A stretch of 64,000 bases of DNA from Vitreoscilla sp. (lineage in GTDB: Bacteria > Pseudomonadota > Gammaproteobacteria > Burkholderiales > Burkholderiaceae_C). The notes beneath the pieces were generated by a model. The model was given only the letters and a program-made list of their open reading frames with translations, ran no database searches and had not been told where the DNA came from. Each line of letters opens with the position of its first letter. Position 1 is the stretch's first letter. Below, piece after piece: positions 48,914 to 57,595 of the stretch. Location of the stretch: NCBI GenBank assembly GCA_018780145.1, contig JADMKA010000087.1:1-64000 (forward strand), given 5' to 3'. Made by a program: the position numbers and the translations under genes.

Positions 48914-51235
48914 TCAGGGTGCCGGCGCATTTGCCTCACGTTCGGGATGGCGGTGTCTGCCCAAGGCGACGATGAAGTTCGCCGCCGCGTGGTCCGCTTT
49001 GGCGGCGGGTTCCATCAGGATGCCCGGATCTGCGTCGCCGCTCGCAAGAGTCGGCGAAATGCCAGCCCGCTCGATCAGCGCCTTCGAGGCCCCGAGCGCG
49101 AGGAGGGTCTTGCCATGCCGGTACTGGTTCGAGATGAAATCCATCACCTCGAAACGGGCACCGAGGGCCTTCACGCTGCCGGCACCATCGGGCAACACGA
49201 GGCCATCGAACAGCACGGGGCTTGAGTTCTCCAGCGTTCCGGTGGCATCGAACGTCTCGCCGCCGTTGGGCTTCACCGGACCCAGGCGCGGCGCGATCAG
49301 ATGCACCTTGGCTCCTGCCGCCAGCAGCGCTCCTTGCACGGCTGCAACGGACTTCCCATCCACGCCATCGGCCACCAGGATGGCGACGCTGCGCGTGCGG
49401 ATGCCGCCATCGCCCGGCCTGGCCGTCAGCGACAGCGCTGCCGAGCTGGTGACCTCGGGCTTGGCGAGTTGCGCCTGCACCTTCGGCATCGCAGCGGGTA
49501 CGTCGATGCCCAGCCCCGCAGCGACGGTAGCGGCGAGTTCATGCGATACGTTGACCAGCGACGACACCATGCGCTCGCGGATCGCGGGCACCGTGACTTT
49601 GCTCAGCTCGAATCGGAAGCCGCCCGCGACGTGCGACTTCTCGACCGCGGTCTGGCTCTCGTAGAACAAGGTGGCCTGGGCGTAGTGCTCGGCAAACTTC
49701 TCGGGCTTGCCGCGCAGCTTGTCGCCCTGCCCCTGGTCCACCGACTGCGGGAACGAGACGAAACCCGCAACGCCGGCCTGGAACGGACAACCACCACCCA
49801 GCGAGTTGGGCTCGTAGGCGACACGGCCACGCGGGATGTCCTGGCGGTGCAGCCCGTCGCGCTGGTTGTTGTGCACCGGCGCGAGCGGCGCGTTGATTGG
49901 AATCTCATGGAAATTGGTGCCACCCAACCGCGTGATCTGAGTGTCCAGGTAGGAGTGAATGCGACCGGCGAGCAAAGGGTCGTTGCTGAAATCAATGCCC
50001 GGCACGACGTGCGCGGTGCAGAACGCCACCTGCTCGGTTTCGGCGAAGAAGTTGTCCGGGTTGCGGTTCAGCACCATGCGGCCCACCGGCGTCACCGGCA
50101 CCAGCTCTTCGGGGATCAGCTTGGTGGCATCGAGCACGTCGAAGCTGAAGCCCTCGGCCTGCGCCTCGGTGAATATCTGCAGGCCAAGCTCCCACTCGGG
50201 GTACTCGCCCGACTCGATGGCCTCCCACAGATCGCGGCGATGGAAGTCGGAATCGGCTCCGGAGATCTTGACGGCTTCGTCCCACACCAGCGAATGCGTA
50301 CCGAGCTTGGGCTTCCAGTGAAACTTGACAAAGTGCGACTCGCCCTTCGCATTGACCAGCCGGTAGGTGTGCACACCGAACCCCTGCATCATGCGCAGGC
50401 TGCGCGGGATGCCGCGGTCAGACATCACCCACATCAGCGTGTGTGTGGTCTCGGGCATCAGCGATGCGAAATCCCAGAAGGTGTCGTGAGCGGAGGCGGC
50501 CTGCGGCATGCCGTTGTGCGGCTCGGGCTTGACGGCATGCACCAGGTCGGGGAACTTCATCGCGTCCTGGATGAAGAAAACCGGGATGTTGTTGCCCACC
50601 AGGTCCCAGTTGCCTTCGTCGGTGTAGAACTTGACGGCGAAGCCGCGGATATCCCGGGCGGTGTCCGTGGAGCCTCGTTCGCCGGCGACGGTCGAGAAGC
50701 GCGTGAACACCGGCGTGATCTTGCCGGCGGCCTGGAACGGCGCAGCGCGCGTGAGCGCCGTCAACGGCTCGTAGGCCTCGAAGTAGCCGTGGGCCGCAGA
50801 GCCACGTGCATGAACGACTCGCTCGGGGATGCGTTCGTGGTCGAAGTGGGTGATCTTCTCGCGCAGGATGAAGTCTTCGAGCAGCGTCGGGCCACGCAGC
50901 CCGGCCTTCAGAGAATTCTGGTTGTCGCCGATGGCCACGCCCTGGTTCGTGGTCATCGCCAGGCCGGCGGCGTTCGAACGAGCGCGGTCGAGGGCGCTCG
51001 TCTTGGACGACGCATTGATCTCGCTCAGCGTGCCGGCCCCCGCCATGGGCGAGCTGCTCGACGCGTCGGCACCGCGTGGTGGCGCAACGGCGTTCTCGCG
51101 GCCGAACTCATGGGCCTTGCCGGTGTTGTAGGGCATCGACGCGGCCAGCGCCTGCACGGCAGCCAGCTGTTCGGCCAGCGGGGGGCCCTCTCGCCTCGGT
51201 GCTTCTGCGCCCTTGGCTTTGGCTATTGTCTTCAT
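48914..51235 (-). CDS. katE: large-subunit catalase HPII with C-terminal DJ-1/PfpI-like domain
   Basis: A 773-residue clade II catalase that decomposes hydrogen peroxide. The active-site His is in [12 protein letters not shown] (about residue 145), the Asn in [19 protein letters not shown] (about 217), and the heme ligand Tyr in [11 protein letters not shown] (about 430). The extra flavodoxin-like domain (about 610-760; [12 protein letters not shown]) marks the large-subunit form. It sits among stress genes and is a usual member of stationary-phase regulons. The N-terminal extension of about 100 residues is normal for the type. Confidence 0.96.
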   Translation of the reverse strand: MKTIAKAKGAEAPRREGPPLAEQLAAVQALAASMPYNTGKAHEFGRENAVAPPRGADASSSSPMAGAGTLSEINASSKTSALDRARSNAAGLAMTTNQGVAIGDNQNSLKAGLRGPTLLEDFILREKITHFDHERIPERVVHARGSAAHGYFEAYEPLTALTRAAPFQAAGKITPVFTRFSTVAGERGSTDTARDIRGFAVKFYTDEGNWDLVGNNIPVFFIQDAMKFPDLVHAVKPEPHNGMPQAASAHDTFWDFASLMPETTHTLMWVMSDRGIPRSLRMMQGFGVHTYRLVNAKGESHFVKFHWKPKLGTHSLVWDEAVKISGADSDFHRRDLWEAIESGEYPEWELGLQIFTEAQAEGFSFDVLDATKLIPEELVPVTPVGRMVLNRNPDNFFAETEQVAFCTAHVVPGIDFSNDPLLAGRIHSYLDTQITRLGGTNFHEIPINAPLAPVHNNQRDGLHRQDIPRGRVAYEPNSLGGGCPFQAGVAGFVSFPQSVDQGQGDKLRGKPEKFAEHYAQATLFYESQTAVEKSHVAGGFRFELSKVTVPAIRERMVSSLVNVSHELAATVAAGLGIDVPAAMPKVQAQLAKPEVTSSAALSLTARPGDGGIRTRSVAILVADGVDGKSVAAVQGALLAAGAKVHLIAPRLGPVKPNGGETFDATGTLENSSPVLFDGLVLPDGAGSVKALGARFEVMDFISNQYRHGKTLLALGASKALIERAGISPTLASGDADPGILMEPAAKADHAAANFIVALGRHRHPEREANAPAP

Positions 51236-51282
51236 GGGTGAGCTTTCCGAGTCTGTTGACTTCGACGTGGAGTGGACCGGCC

Positions 51283-51612
51283 TTAAGGCGCGCTTGCGGG
51301 CTTTGCCGGGCCGAGCGGTGCCGAGTGATCGTTGTTCTGCCCTGGCATCGGCATCGCTGTGGATTCCTGCGCGGCGCTCATCGTGCTGTTCGATCGTCCG
51401 AGCGTTGGATCCGCCTTGGTTGCGGTCGCAGGCGGCAAAACCGACTCGGCCGACGGCACCGACGGATTGGCGACAGCCCCTGCCGTTGCACCGGATTCGG
51501 TCGGTACCGTGGCGTTGACAATTGGCGTCGGAGGGCTCGTCGGTGTCTTGTCACAGGCGCCCAGCCACAGTACGCAGGCGCAGAGCGCGGTCCCGGCAAA
51601 TCGTGTGTTCAT
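51283..51612 (-). CDS. small lipoprotein, hypothetical
   Basis: A 109-residue protein with a lipoprotein signal: hydrophobic core and lipobox LGAC, so C20 would be lipidated. The rest is Pro/Thr/Ser/Ala-rich and low in complexity, probably unstructured. GGGGAA precedes ATG 51612. It lies 47 bp upstream of katE on the same strand. No family recognised. Confidence 0.7.
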   Translation of the reverse strand: MNTRFAGTALCACVLWLGACDKTPTSPPTPIVNATVPTESGATAGAVANPSVPSAESVLPPATATKADPTLGRSNSTMSAAQESTAMPMPGQNNDHSAPLGPAKPASAP

Positions 51613-51637
51613 TCAGTTCCCCTGTTGATGGGTAGGC

Positions 51638-51890
51638 TCATTGCGCGCGTACATACCGGCGCCATGGCCCGGCTTGCTGCCCGAGCCGGTCCGCGACCGC
51701 CGCAAGCACATCCCGGTTCCAGCCCATGCCGATGTGGCTGCCGCCTACCTCGATGTCATGGACGAGGCTCGACGGCTTGTCGTGGCGACAGGTCTGCCAC
51801 GCCACAACACCATCCGACCGGCTGTAGATCGAGGTGGTGCGGAGCGGTGGCGGTGTGCGCAGGCGCCCGCTCAGCACTGGCTCATGCGCA
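51638..51890 (-). pseudogene. C-terminal remnant of an alpha/beta hydrolase
   Basis: On the minus strand about 75 codons match by recognition the end of a lipase/PGAP1-like alpha/beta hydrolase: TTSIYSRSDGVVAWQ (with the catalytic Asp region) then IEVGGSHIGMGWNRDVL (with the catalytic His) and the terminal AVADRLGQQ. The upstream two thirds with the nucleophile Ser are missing; the frame runs into the glycine-zipper gene in the wrong frame. It is a deletion remnant. Confidence 0.65.
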
Positions 51891-51893
51891 CCA

Positions 51894-52373
51894 TCAGCTC
51901 GACGGGCTGACGCGGGTCCAGGCATCTCGCGCCGCATGTCTGGCCCGATCCCAACCCAGGTTGGATGTACCGTGGTTGGCGGCCCAATCTCTCGACATTT
52001 CGGATTCGACATCGTCGAAGGCGCGCCCCGGATAGCGGCCATAGGCATCCACCCCGAAGCCGTATGCGGGGCCGTAGTCGTCGAAGCTCGAACCCGTCTC
52101 GACGTAATCGCGCCCACTGAAGTTCTCGCTCCAGTAGTCTCGCTCGCGGGTCGGGTCGATCACCTCTGCCACGCCCTTTCCGGCCAGCCCGCCAACGACA
52201 GCGCCGATGGCCGCACCGACGAGGGTGCCAGCCGGCCCCGCCACCGTCCCGGTTGCCGCACCGGCCGCCGCGCCGCCGACGACAGCGCCGATGCCGGTGC
52301 CCACGGGGTGCGCGCCAGGTGCACCGCTGATCGGGTCGCGGTTCGCGCCGTCGTTGCGAAGGTCATTGGTCAT
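51894..52373 (-). CDS. glycine-zipper protein
   Basis: A 159-residue protein with a Gly/Ala-rich membrane-like zipper (about residues 24-70: GTGIGAVVGGAAAGAATG and VGAAIGAVVGGLAGKGVAE) and a polar C-terminal half rich in Tyr, Asp and Arg (DYWSENF, DDYGPAYGFGVDAYG, FDDVESEMSRDW). AAGGAG seven bases before ATG 52373 supports the start. Relatives occur beside stress genes in Burkholderiales. Function unknown. The gene seems intact though it is flanked on both sides by gene remnants. Confidence 0.8.
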   Translation of the reverse strand: MTNDLRNDGANRDPISGAPGAHPVGTGIGAVVGGAAAGAATGTVAGPAGTLVGAAIGAVVGGLAGKGVAEVIDPTRERDYWSENFSGRDYVETGSSFDDYGPAYGFGVDAYGRYPGRAFDDVESEMSRDWAANHGTSNLGWDRARHAARDAWTRVSPSS

Positions 52374-52573
52374 GGTGATCTCCTTGTGGTGTGTGGCTCT
52401 GGATCGAGCCGGATGGGTTTCAGCGCGCGGTGCCGCGCCGGAAGATGTTGACGACCGCCAGCAGGATGGCGGCGCCGACGAACCAAGCTGTCTATGGGGT
52501 CCCGAACGAAATGCACAGGAATGGCGCGACGATGTTCGGACTGGCACTCAGCCTGGTCTGTGCGGCTGCGCAC
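52374..52573. other. non-coding stretch with a possible membrane-protein tail
   Basis: No intact gene. On the minus strand, 52420-52488 reads as about 22 codons of hydrophobic sequence (FVGAAILLAVVNIF) ending in RRGTAR and a stop, which looks like the last helix of a small membrane protein whose front is gone. The evidence is composition only. Confidence 0.3.
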
Positions 52574-52997
52574 TCATTTCAGATGTTTGGCGCCGATCAC
52601 CGAAGCCAACCACTCGCCGAACCACTCGCGTACGGGCCTGACCAGCCACTTCGCATAGCTCACCCGGTGAGCCAGCACGAGATTGGACTCGGGGTCCGTG
52701 GTCTGATGGTGGCACCGGCGCTGAGCAGCGGCCCCAGGTGGTCCGCGACGCGCCGCGCACGGCGTCGCAGTCAATTCGCTTGCCCGGCAACACGATGCGC
52801 AGCTTGACTCCACGCTTCAGCACGTCGACGATCAGCAGCCTGCGGTGAGTGCGGTTGTTCAGGCGCCCCAGATGCGACCAGTGCGGGGGATGAAACCGCC
52901 TGACCTGGACGCCGGCCTGCGCCATCACGGGCACCAGGCTGTCTTCCATCTTCACGCTGCCCACCCAGTCGAGCAGCACATGGACCTTCGACCGGAG
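52574..52997 (-). pseudogene. deleted and frameshifted cardiolipin synthase/phospholipase D gene (ClsB-like)
   Basis: On the minus strand, 52997-52731 encodes HVLLDWVGSVKMEDSLV, GVQVRRFHPPHW, LGRLNNRTHRRLLIVD (first HKD motif, with Lys changed to Arg) and then jumps directly to GVKLRIVLPGKRIDCDAV, leaving out roughly 100 residues found between these segments in ClsB-like enzymes. After about 52731 the frame changes, and 52690-52574 holds a matching C-terminal end (YAKWLVRPVREWFGEWLASVIG) in another frame. The second HKD motif and N-terminus are absent, so no active enzyme can be made. Confidence 0.75.
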
Positions 52998-52999
52998 GG

Positions 53000-53179
53000 T
53001 CAACCCCTCCTTTTGGGTTTGGCCTTCGGAGCTGGTGGTGAGATCGCTTCGGAGATGGCAGCCTTCACCTGTCGCTTGGCCTGTGCCGTGGCCTGGCCGC
53101 GCCAGGACCCCGCGACACCGTTCGCAGCGCTGAGCCACATGCTCATGAACGGGTTCTTCTTCAACCATGGATTGGCCAT
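53000..53179 (-). CDS. small basic hypothetical protein
   Basis: A 59-residue protein starting MANPWLKKNPFMSMWLSAAN, followed by a helical basic segment (GQATAQAKRQVKAAISEA) and a Pro/Lys/Arg tail. AAGGAG lies six bases before ATG 53179, a strong ribosome site. Similar small proteins with the KKNPxMSMWLS opening occur in Burkholderiales beside stress genes, by recollection. Possibly DNA- or granule-associated; not known. Confidence 0.65.
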   Translation of the reverse strand: MANPWLKKNPFMSMWLSAANGVAGSWRGQATAQAKRQVKAAISEAISPPAPKAKPKRRG

Positions 53180-53208
53180 GTCACTCCTTCGATACGTTCG
53201 GTTGCACT

Positions 53209-53586
53209 TCAGCGGGTGAGGCGGGCGATCACGGCGCCCAGCGCCAGCGCCGCAGCGACACAAACCAGCGGGTTGCCGCGGATGGTGGTGCGCGCACCTT
53301 CGACCCATGCGTCCCGAGATTCGCGCAACTGGGCGGCCTTCGAATGCAGTGCATCCTCGGCGGCCGAGACGCTGTCGCCCAGTTGCCGCACCGCCGGTGC
53401 AGCACGGTCTGCGAGGCGGTCGATCGTGTCGTGTGCGCCCTGCACCGCACTCTTCAGCATGCCCACCGCTGCCGGCGGGGCCTTCTCGGTGCCCGGAAGC
53501 ATCGAGGTATCGGGCACTGGCATCCGTTGGTCACTGGTGGGCCAGGGGACAGTCGACGCGTTGCCGGGATAGGGGGTTTCGTTCAT
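53209..53586 (-). CDS. ElaB/YqjD/DUF883-like membrane-anchored protein
   Basis: A 125-residue protein with a disordered N-terminus, a long helical middle (about residues 40-95, ALHSKAAQLRESRDAWVEGARTTI) and one C-terminal membrane helix (CVAAALALGAVIARL). This is the layout of DUF883 proteins such as YqjD and ElaB, tail-anchored proteins that bind ribosomes in stationary phase in E. coli. The assignment rests on topology and the R-x-x-P/NPL turn before the helix. Confidence 0.75.
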   Translation of the reverse strand: MNETPYPGNASTVPWPTSDQRMPVPDTSMLPGTEKAPPAAVGMLKSAVQGAHDTIDRLADRAAPAVRQLGDSVSAAEDALHSKAAQLRESRDAWVEGARTTIRGNPLVCVAAALALGAVIARLTR

Positions 53587-53838
53587 GACATCTCCAATTC
53601 GGTTCGGGCTGGCTGGGCCAGCAGTTTCAGTGCACGTTCACGAGTGCACGACCATAGCGACGCGGTACATGGGCCGCTGTAGTCCGATGCCGTGCATGGC
53701 TGTAGGCACCATCCTCCGCCGCACAGTGTGCGGCAACGCACAGTCGGCGCCGTGCGGGCCTCCGATGATGGAAGAAGGCCCCAGTACCCATCCCATTGCT
53801 CGAAGACACGGCCGTGCCTATCTCGCAGGGACCCCCGC
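53587..53838. other. intergenic region between divergent genes
   Basis: About 250 bp that must hold promoters for the DUF883-like gene and the histidine kinase. I see no recognisable operator, hairpin or small gene in it. Confidence 0.5.
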
Positions 53839-54975
53839 ATGAAATTCAGCGCATTCATCAAGGACAACCTCGACGCGATCGTGGCCGACTGGGAGGCCTT
53901 TGCCAGGTCACTGCCCGCGGGCCGGGCGATGTCTGCCCTCGCACTGCGCGACCACAGCCGAGAGATCCTTCTGGCCATCGCTGGCGACATGGAGATTCGG
54001 CAGTCCGACCAGGAACGAGCCGAACAAGCGCAGGACATCGTTCCGACCGAAGCATCCACCGCCAGCGCGGCCGCAGAGCACGGTGCGTTGCGGCAGATGG
54101 CAGGCTTCGACCTCGTGCAACTGTTTGCTGAGTTTCGTGCCATGCGGGCCAGCGTCATGGCGTTCTGGCAACGGACCGAAGGTGCAGAGCCGGGATCCTC
54201 GTCGATCGAGGAGATCGCCCGCTTCAACGAAGGCATGGACAAGGCGCTGGCCGAGTCGGTGCAGCGCTACTCGAGCGAAGTCGCTGCGTCGCGCGACATG
54301 TTCCTGGCCGTGCTCGGCCATGATCTGCGGGGCCCGCTGTCGGGCATCGACATGTCGGCGATGCTGCTCGCCAAGGCTGGCCTGGCGGACTCGGCCAGGC
54401 AACAGGCTGCTGCGCGCATCAAGCGCGCCTCCCGGGACATGAACCGCCTGATCACCGACCTGCTGGAGTACACGCGCACCCGCTTGGGTGCCGGTATTCC
54501 GATCGATCGCTCGGTCTGCGATCTGGGCCCGGTATGCGAGGCGTCGCTCGAGGACATTCGTGCCGGCAATCCGGAGCAGCAGTTCGTGCAGCGGATGTCG
54601 GGCGACCTGATCCTGCAGGCGGACGCTGCCCGCATGCAGCAGGCGCTGTCGAACCTGCTGAGCAATGCGGTTCAGCATGGCAACCGGCGGTCACCGGTCT
54701 CGCTCACCGCCGACGGCGAGGTGGATGCCATCGTTGTGAAGGTCTGCAATTCGGGTGATCCGATTCCACCGGACGCACTGCAGGCGATCTTCGAGCCGCT
54801 GGTGCAGACGCCGAACGCCAGCTCTGAGGCACATGAACGTTCCAGAACCAGCCTGGGGCTGGGCCTGTTCATCGTGCGCGAAATCGTGCTCGCCCATGGC
54901 GGATCGATCACGGTGGAGTCGTCGGTCGCGGTGGGCACCGTGTTCACGATCCGCTTGCCGCGGGCGCCGGCCTGA
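53839..54975 (+). CDS. soluble sensor histidine kinase
   Basis: A 378-residue protein without membrane helices. The N-terminal domain (about 1-145) is all-helical and resembles the RsbR/RsbU N-terminal type (FIKDNLDAIVADWEAFARSL). HisKA follows with phosphoacceptor H161 (VLGHDLRGPLSGI), then HATPase with N box LSNLLSNAVQHGN, a changed G1 box (CNSGDPIPPD), the F box FEPLVQ and G2 GLGLFIVREI. No response regulator adjoins. Its position among general-stress genes suggests a stress input. Confidence 0.88.
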   Translation: MKFSAFIKDNLDAIVADWEAFARSLPAGRAMSALALRDHSREILLAIAGDMEIRQSDQERAEQAQDIVPTEASTASAAAEHGALRQMAGFDLVQLFAEFRAMRASVMAFWQRTEGAEPGSSSIEEIARFNEGMDKALAESVQRYSSEVAASRDMFLAVLGHDLRGPLSGIDMSAMLLAKAGLADSARQQAAARIKRASRDMNRLITDLLEYTRTRLGAGIPIDRSVCDLGPVCEASLEDIRAGNPEQQFVQRMSGDLILQADAARMQQALSNLLSNAVQHGNRRSPVSLTADGEVDAIVVKVCNSGDPIPPDALQAIFEPLVQTPNASSEAHERSRTSLGLGLFIVREIVLAHGGSITVESSVAVGTVFTIRLPRAPA

Positions 54976-55011
54976 GCGCCTCTTTCGTCGAAGCCACACA
55001 TCGGAGAAGCC

Positions 55012-55236
55012 ATGATCAGCACCGCGCGCATCACTGGAACGGTTGAGTACCGGGAGGGTGACGGTGCCAACATCACCATCCGACCCGGGCCATGCGAGGT
55101 CGAAGAGACGGCATTGGACGTGACGATCAGTTGGGCCGACGGCGATTCACACGGCTCGGCGGCCATGCCCATTGCCGACTACCGGCGCTACATCGCGAGC
55201 AAGGCCATTCAGGTCGATGCTGTGAAGGCCTCCTGA
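55012..55236 (+). CDS. small hypothetical protein
   Basis: A 74-residue protein, probably a small beta-barrel (alternating hydrophobic residues in ARITGTVEYREGDGANITI and TALDVTISWADG) ending in a helix (DYRRYIASKAIQ). GGAG precedes ATG 55012 at eight bases. It follows the kinase by 36 bp and may be co-transcribed with it. Family not recognised. Confidence 0.65.
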   Translation: MISTARITGTVEYREGDGANITIRPGPCEVEETALDVTISWADGDSHGSAAMPIADYRRYIASKAIQVDAVKAS

Positions 55237-55365
55237 AGCCAAGCGGTCGACGCTCGACCTCTTGTGAAGTGAACCGCGCGGTTCGCCATCGTGGCGACCG
55301 GCATCCGCGCCATCTTGTCGAAGTGGTCTTGCGCCTGCCGTGGCCCGCAGGACGCCCAGTCATGC

Positions 55366-55402
55366 TCCAATTGGATTCCAGGTAGATTCCAATCAGATTC
55401 CA
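55366..55402 (+). promoter_or_regulatory. iterated operator of the CopG-type gene
   Basis: Three direct repeats of GATTCCA start at 55374, 55385 and 55396, exactly 11 bp apart, and the first overlaps a palindrome TCCAATTGGA (55366-55375). The third merges into the ribosome site AGGAGG. Repeats at one helical turn are the usual binding pattern of ribbon-helix-helix repressors, so autoregulation by the next gene is inferred. Confidence 0.65.
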
Positions 55403-55411
55403 GGAGGAAGC

Positions 55412-55837
55412 ATGACAAGCAGCAGCGAGGTGGTCGAACACAGGCAACGCACGGGCGAGACCGAGAAGATGACGGTCAATGTCGGCGTGGTCGATCTCGG
55501 CCATGTCGACCTCCTGGTCCAGGAGGGCTTTTATTCGAACCGCTCGGACCTCGTGCGTACGGCACTCCGAAACCAGTTGGCCCTGCATTCGGACACGGTC
55601 AAGCAAACGGTGGCCCGCCGGACGCTCACGGTGGGCCTTCAGCACTACAGCCGCGCTGACCTCGAGGCCGTGGTGGCTGCAGGCCGGCGGCTCCAGGTCC
55701 AGGTCGTCGGCCTCGCCCGCATTGCCGACGACGTGCCGCCCGAGCTCGCGCGCGCTGCGATCGAATCCGTGACCGTGCTGGGCGCGTTCCAGGCGAGCCC
55801 GGCGGTGCGCCGGGCCCTGTCCGACCGCATCCATTGA
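55412..55837 (+). CDS. CopG-like (ribbon-helix-helix) transcriptional regulator
   Basis: A 141-residue protein with an N-terminal ribbon-helix-helix: strand KMTVNVGVVDLG, helix HVDLLVQEGFYSN and RSDLVRTALRNQL, the pattern of CopG/ParD-like DNA-binding proteins. The C-terminal part (about 70-141) is a small mixed domain (LEAVVAAGRRLQVQVVGLARI) that may oligomerise or sense. CAGGAGG precedes ATG 55412. It is probably autoregulated through the repeats just upstream. No toxin gene follows; the next gene is a hydrolase. Confidence 0.8.
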   Translation: MTSSSEVVEHRQRTGETEKMTVNVGVVDLGHVDLLVQEGFYSNRSDLVRTALRNQLALHSDTVKQTVARRTLTVGLQHYSRADLEAVVAAGRRLQVQVVGLARIADDVPPELARAAIESVTVLGAFQASPAVRRALSDRIH

Positions 55838-55865
55838 CCGCAGCGCCATCCACGGAGTGACCATC

Positions 55866-57056
55866 ATGAAAAGCCCCTTCAATGCCCGAACGCTGTCGTT
55901 CGACGCAGGCGCGATCAACGCGACCATTCAGCGGGCGCTCGCGTCCGCGGGACTCGACACGACCACAGGCCCGATGCACGACGTGACCGAGACCATCCGG
56001 CGCGCGTTGGCGAAGGTGCGCCTTGCCGAGGCCTCCCCGAGGTCCGACAACGAACCCGCCATCGATGTCGTCGCGCACGTTGTTCCCTCGGGCGAAGAAA
56101 CCAGCACAGCATGGGACCGCAAGCCGTCGATCGGTGAATCACCGCAACGGACCGGGAGCTTCGAGACCCACGAGTTCAGCAACGCTGCCGGCAGCCGGGC
56201 GTACAAGGTCTATGTCCCGGCGGGCGAGTCCGCAGCGCCACGCGCGATGATCGTGATGCTGCATGGTTGCACCCAGTCTGCGGACGACTTCGCCGCGGGA
56301 ACCCAGATGAATCGCCTGGCCGATGAGCACGGCTTCATGGTCGTGTATCCCGAGCAGGCCGCCCATGCGAATGCGTCGAAGTGCTGGAACTGGTTCAAGC
56401 CACAGGACCAACTGCGCGGTGCCGGCGAGCCTTCGCTGATCGCCGGCATCGTCGGCGAGGTTGCGTTCAGGCACGGCACCGACACGCGCCGCATCTATGT
56501 GGCAGGGCTGTCAGCCGGAGCGGCGATGGCCGTGGTGCTGGGCGAGACCTACCCGGAGCTGTTTGCCGGCATCGGTGTCCATTCCGGCCTCCCCTATGGC
56601 AGTGCGCACGACATACCGTCGGCCTTGGCCGCCATGAAAGGAGGGCGCAGCGGGATGCCGGGGCTGAAGAACGTACCTGATGCCACAACGCCGCGCAGGA
56701 AAGCCGTGCAGCCGGTGCCGGTCATCGTGTTCCATGGCGATCGGGACCACACCGTGCGGCAGACGAACGGCGCGCACATCGTGCAGCAGGCATGGGACGC
56801 GCACAGCGCTCAGGGTGGCGACTCCGGACTTCGTGTCAGCACACAGTCGGGCGCCACGCCCGCCGGCCGGCGGTTCAGCCGCACCATCCACGCTGACACC
56901 GAAGGGCAGGCCCGGATCGAAAGCTGGACACTGCATGGCGCGGGACACGCTTGGTCGGGAGGCCATCCGACTGGCTCCTACACCGACGGCACCGGCCCGG
57001 ATGCTTCAGCGGAGATGGTGCGATTCTTCATGGCACTGCCACGTGCAGCAAGATGA
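55866..57056 (+). CDS. PHA/PHB depolymerase family esterase
   Basis: A 396-residue alpha/beta hydrolase of the esterase PHB depolymerase family (PF10503). The nucleophile is S216 in AGLSAGAAMA; the oxyanion region is MLHGCTQSADDFAAGT; the catalytic His is in HGAGHAWSGG near the C-terminus and the Asp likely in FHGDRDHTV. There is no signal peptide; instead an N-terminal region of about 95 residues resembles phasin-like or linker sequence. Intracellular action on PHA oligomers or another polyester is likely. ATG 55866 is preceded by GGAG at eight bases. Its stop overlaps the insertion-sequence scar that follows. Confidence 0.85.
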   Translation: MKSPFNARTLSFDAGAINATIQRALASAGLDTTTGPMHDVTETIRRALAKVRLAEASPRSDNEPAIDVVAHVVPSGEETSTAWDRKPSIGESPQRTGSFETHEFSNAAGSRAYKVYVPAGESAAPRAMIVMLHGCTQSADDFAAGTQMNRLADEHGFMVVYPEQAAHANASKCWNWFKPQDQLRGAGEPSLIAGIVGEVAFRHGTDTRRIYVAGLSAGAAMAVVLGETYPELFAGIGVHSGLPYGSAHDIPSALAAMKGGRSGMPGLKNVPDATTPRRKAVQPVPVIVFHGDRDHTVRQTNGAHIVQQAWDAHSAQGGDSGLRVSTQSGATPAGRRFSRTIHADTEGQARIESWTLHGAGHAWSGGHPTGSYTDGTGPDASAEMVRFFMALPRAAR

Positions 57057-57226
57057 TCGCAGAAGCACTTCTCTTCCACCGCTGCGCCATGCTCGAGTTC
57101 GAGGGCAAGAGCTACCGCCTCTAGGCGGCCGCCGCCCGCCTGGCCATCATCTCAGACCCCGCTCAATCGCCCCGTCCGGCCTGGAGCAGTTTGGGTGGCC
57201 ACAAGTGGAGCACTTTGGGGTGGCCA
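57053..57226 (+). mobile_element. scar of an insertion sequence, probably IS21-like
   Basis: A short frame (57053-57124) reads IAEALLFHRCAMLEFEGKSYRL and then a stop, resembling by recollection the extreme C-terminus of an IstB-type helper ATPase; the codons after the stop (AAAARLAIISD) continue the likeness. At 57182-57201 and 57206-57226 two near-identical copies of TGGAGCA(C/G)TTTGGGGTGGCCA lie in tandem, like the multiple terminal repeats of IS21-family elements. Nothing else of an element remains. The scar joins the hydrolase gene to a fragment of another gene. Confidence 0.45.
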
Positions 57227-57546
57227 TCGGGGCACTGGACCCGCGGGACCTGAATGCCTGCGACAAGGTGCTGTCCACCAGCACCGTGCTGCTCAACCAC
57301 ACGCTGGATGAGGTGCTGGCAAACTGCCGCAAGGCTCGTTGCCTTGCGTTGATCGGTCCTGGCGCCGGGTGCCTTCCGGACGTGCTTTTCGAGGCCGGCG
57401 TCACCACGCTGGGCAGAACCTGGATCACCGACACGTCAGGCTTCAAGGAGGCGATGCACCTCGGCCTGCCGTGGAGCCGGTTCGCCCGCAAGTTCGCACT
57501 GAATGCCACGGATTGGCCAGGCGCATCGATGCGCAGATCGGTGTAG
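57220..57546 (+). pseudogene. C-terminal fragment of a DUF364/heavy-metal-chelation Rossmann-like protein
   Basis: About 108 codons from GTG 57220 resemble the C-terminal Rossmann-like domain of DUF364 (PF04016) proteins: TSTVLLNHTLDEVLANC, CLALIGPGAGCLPDVLFEAGVTTLG and TDTSGFKEAMHLG. The N-terminal domain is missing and the break is exactly at the insertion-sequence repeats, so an insertion or later deletion probably cut it. Family match is by recognition. Confidence 0.6.
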
Positions 57547-57595
57547 AGGGGTTGCTGACGACCACACGGCACGCAACCACCGTAGTTGGGGGCGC

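Noticed and set aside
51332-51628. 98-residue frame on the plus strand opposite the small lipoprotein
   Set aside because: It lacks a ribosome site and signal; the minus-strand frame has a lipobox and ribosome site.
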